Positions 62,313 to 64,000 of a stretch of DNA of 64,000 nucleotides are shown here, one piece after another; the first letter of the stretch is position 1, and every line of letters starts with the position of its first letter. A model generated the notes under the pieces. That model did no database searches, was not told where the DNA came from, and saw nothing but the letters and a program-made list of their open reading frames with translations. Location of the stretch: contig NZ_ASJB01000099.1 in the NCBI RefSeq assembly GCF_000478275.1, forward strand, positions 204,739-268,738. Direction: 5' to 3'. The DNA comes from Amycolatopsis orientalis DSM 40040 = KCTC 9412 (lineage in GTDB: Bacteria > Actinomycetota > Actinomycetes > Mycobacteriales > Pseudonocardiaceae). The position numbers and the translations under genes were made by a program.

Positions 62313-62500
62313 CTTCGGTGCTCCTCGCGGTTCGTCGCTCTCGTACGGGCTTTCACCCACACGGGGACGAGACGGCCGTTTCCGGCGCGTTCCGCGGTAC
62401 CACCCCGCTTGCCCGGCCGGTGATGTTCCGGCTGGGCCGCTCATTCGACGGCTGTGACGGGCCGTACCCGTCCGGTTCTACTGAGGGCGCGGGCCCTGTT
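62313..62500 (-). promoter_or_regulatory. T-box leader of ileS
   Basis: On the minus strand the leader carries GGGGTGGTACCGCGG (62392-62406), the T-box sequence that pairs with the free acceptor end of uncharged tRNA. Upstream lie a hairpin with an AUC triplet in its loop (CCGGAACATCACCGG) and other stems. Downstream, TCTCGT ... ACGAGA forms a hairpin before the GAGGAG ribosome binding site. The lack of a run of T after it argues for translational control, as known for actinobacterial ileS T-boxes. The specifier position is my guess. Confidence 0.85.
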
Positions 62501-62599
62501 CTTCCGGAGGCTCCCCGGTGATGGCCGGATCGGTGCCAGTTGGTTCAAGGGTAGCGCGCGAGGGCAACCGGGTTGTCCGGGGTCCGGCCTGGCGGTGGT

Positions 62600-63139
62600 T
62601 CACCGGCCGTCCGCTTCGGGAACGAGCTGCACCAGACCGACCCACGCGGCCTCGCCGTCCGTGTGGACGGCCCGCACCCGGAAACGTCCTCTTTCGATCG
62701 GGACCTCGGCCTGTTCCGGTTTCCCGCCGGCGGGAAACTCGACGCCCAGTTCCGCGCCCGCTGTCACCGAGTCCATGAGGACCGCAGGGCCGTCGGTCTC
62801 CCAAAGGCCGCAGTCCTCCCACGGCGTCGCGGAATCGGCGAGGACCCTTTCGGCCTCGGCGAGCAGGTCGGCCTCGGAGTCGGCGGCGAGCCAGCGAAGG
62901 AACGTGCGGTGGCGCGGGAGGTAGCAGGTGGTGGCGGGTTCGTCGCCGAGGACGAGGCCTGTCGTCTCGCCGACGGGGAGTGCGCCCGCGAGCGCGTTCA
63001 CCGCGCAGGCACGGTCGTAGTCGTCTTCGTCTTCCCCTTCTTCCGCACTCCCCTTCCAGTCGGCCAAGGCCGAGACGGGCACGATGATGAGCGGGCCGCC
63101 GAGGGATTCGACCCAGGCTTGAGTCTGCGTGATGGTCAC
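62600..63139 (-). CDS. Imm21-like immunity protein
   Basis: 179 residues. The start QAWVESLGGPLIIVPVSALADWKG, then DYDRACAVNALAGALPVGETTGLVLGDEPATTCYLP, is close to the Imm21 family found beside polymorphic toxins. No signal or membrane helix; a cytoplasmic immunity role would fit. No toxin gene is seen within the window, although a DUF222/HNH relic lies to the right. It may be an orphan immunity gene. Confidence 0.75.
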   Translation of the reverse strand: MTITQTQAWVESLGGPLIIVPVSALADWKGSAEEGEDEDDYDRACAVNALAGALPVGETTGLVLGDEPATTCYLPRHRTFLRWLAADSEADLLAEAERVLADSATPWEDCGLWETDGPAVLMDSVTAGAELGVEFPAGGKPEQAEVPIERGRFRVRAVHTDGEAAWVGLVQLVPEADGR

Positions 63140-63186
63140 GGCGGCAGTGTGCCGTGAGGGACCGACAGTTCGGCGATACTGCCGGG

Positions 63187-63598
63187 ATGGGGCGAGACGA
63201 GTGGGTGACCGAGCAGTCGCGGAATTTCACGGCACTCCAAGGCAGGCGAGTCGATATGTGGACCGGTGTGGAGATGGCGTTGCGGGAGGATGTGGCCGGA
63301 AGCGGCCCGCAATTCGCTGACTCCGATGTTTCTTGCCTTCAGCTTTATCGGCTTCACGCTTGGCTGGACGGTGGCGGTCTCTGACCGAGTTGCCCGTCGG
63401 TCCGGTCGACCAGTGATCGTCCTTCAGCACGACGACATCCTGTCCGAAGTGCACTTCCGGATCGGAGCGCAGCCACTCGCCTTGGTCGCGGGGGAACTGG
63501 AGGAGACCGCCGCGGGCGGGCTGATCTACCGACGGTTCGACGAATCGGTCCTCGCCTTCACCGATCCTGAGCGGATTCCGTGGCGCGCGGACGTGTAG
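63187..63598 (+). pseudogene. Hypothetical protein gene, probably frameshifted
   Basis: The frame from ATG 63187 (MGRDEWVTEQSRNFTALQGRR) reads well to about 63380, then stops (63382-63384). The next frame continues with an equally protein-like sequence (VIVLQHDDILSEVHFRIGAQ, YRRFDESVLAFTDPERIPWRADV) to the stop at 63596-63598. One frame change near 63370-63395 would join them into a protein of about 137 residues. Family not recognised. A sequencing error is as likely as a true mutation. Confidence 0.55.
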
Positions 63599-63617
63599 GG
63601 CGTTATACACAATCGGC

Positions 63618-64000
63618 CTAGGTCCTGAGGTGCATGGTGTTGCGTCTCGGTTGTCCGGTGGGGTCGAGATAAGCGGGTGGGGTGAACTCCGGTAGGCCGT
63701 CTTGGGCGATTTGGACTTTCCATTCGCTGCGGTGGATGAGCCGGTGGTGTTTGGTGCAGAGCAGGACGAGGTGCGGTGCAGCGCGGCACCGGCATGTCAC
63801 AGCCCGGGAAGGCGCAGCCGCCGTCGCGGAGGGTCAACGCATACTTCTGAGCCAGGGACACCGTCCGTTTGGATCGGCCGATGTCCAAGGGTTCGCCTGC
63901 GGTGCCGAGGACACCGGGCCGGACCCGGGCATCACACGCGAGGATGCGGGCATCGGTCGCGCTGATCGGCCCGACCAGATCCAAGTGTGCCTCACCAAGA
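63618..64000 (-). pseudogene. DUF222/HNH endonuclease-type protein, C-terminal relic
   Basis: On the minus strand a frame entering from the right edge reads RILACDARVRPGVLG, LDIGRSKRTVSLAQKYALTLRD and GGCAFPGCDMP, typical of DUF222 (13E12-type) proteins just before their HNH motif. At about 63800 the frame breaks: the expected HNH block with CxxHHxxxW is missing. The other frame resumes with HLVLLCTKHHRLIHRSEWKV and QIAQDGLPEFTPPAYLDP to a stop at 63618. The gene is therefore deleted and frameshifted in its catalytic part. These multi-copy genes are often decayed. Confidence 0.75.

Overview
The window is high-GC actinobacterial DNA. Gene style (GTG starts, GTGA/ATGA start-stop overlaps), a SAM-IV riboswitch, an ileS T-box leader, a SigC-type sigma factor, F420-type LLM oxidoreductase and a DUF222/HNH relic all fit Pseudonocardiaceae, most likely Amycolatopsis. 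The genus is inference; no rRNA or tRNA was found to confirm it.

Layout. 1-26 kb is chromosomal housekeeping and catabolic material: the end of an adenosine deaminase, a secreted GH5/CBM enzyme, a lytic transglycosylase, a MoxR/VWA pair, a DHA2 efflux pump with WYL regulator, two aldo-keto reductases, a methyltransferase, a two-subunit molybdenum hydroxylase with PucR regulator, SigC with a divergent zinc-finger membrane protein, a ROK regulator behind a DasR-like box, several small regulators, a beta-phosphoglucomutase/GH65 phosphorylase pair, a Ppx/GppA phosphatase and an LLM oxidoreductase.

26.3-45.8 kb is the distinctive part. It starts with two Roadblock/LC7 genes, an unrecognised 255-residue protein and a MEDS/ATPase sensor. 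It continues into a complete high-affinity (group 1h, actinobacterial) [NiFe] hydrogenase locus. On the minus strand lie hhyS-hhyL-NifU-like-DUF5947-DUF6084-DUF6893; on the plus strand lie hypF, an HTH regulator, and then a tightly coupled chain: SIS protein 1, HypC-like, SIS protein 2, unknown 448-residue protein, maturation protease, hypC, hypD, hypE, hypA, hypB. HypABCDEF build the Ni-Fe(CN)2CO site, the protease trims HhyL, and HhySL would scavenge atmospheric H2. The two SIS proteins have lost complementary parts of the GmhA active site, and this is the most interesting undescribed element. Two copies of a 160-bp non-coding CTAG-targeting element (MITE) sit in this locus, each exactly at a gene's stop codon.

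45.8-64 kb returns to core genes: a double-length DUF885 protein, a proline/glutamine-rich repeat protein, rluD-like, lspA, a class V PLP enzyme under a SAM-IV riboswitch, an M23 peptidase, a CPA1 antiporter, an ArsR-type regulator, a MecA-N type penicillin-binding protein, ileS with T-box, an Imm21-like protein, a probably frameshifted gene and a DUF222/HNH pseudogene running off the right edge.

Many gene ends carry long near-perfect palindromes that fall into at least two sequence families; several contain the stop codons of the convergent genes they separate.
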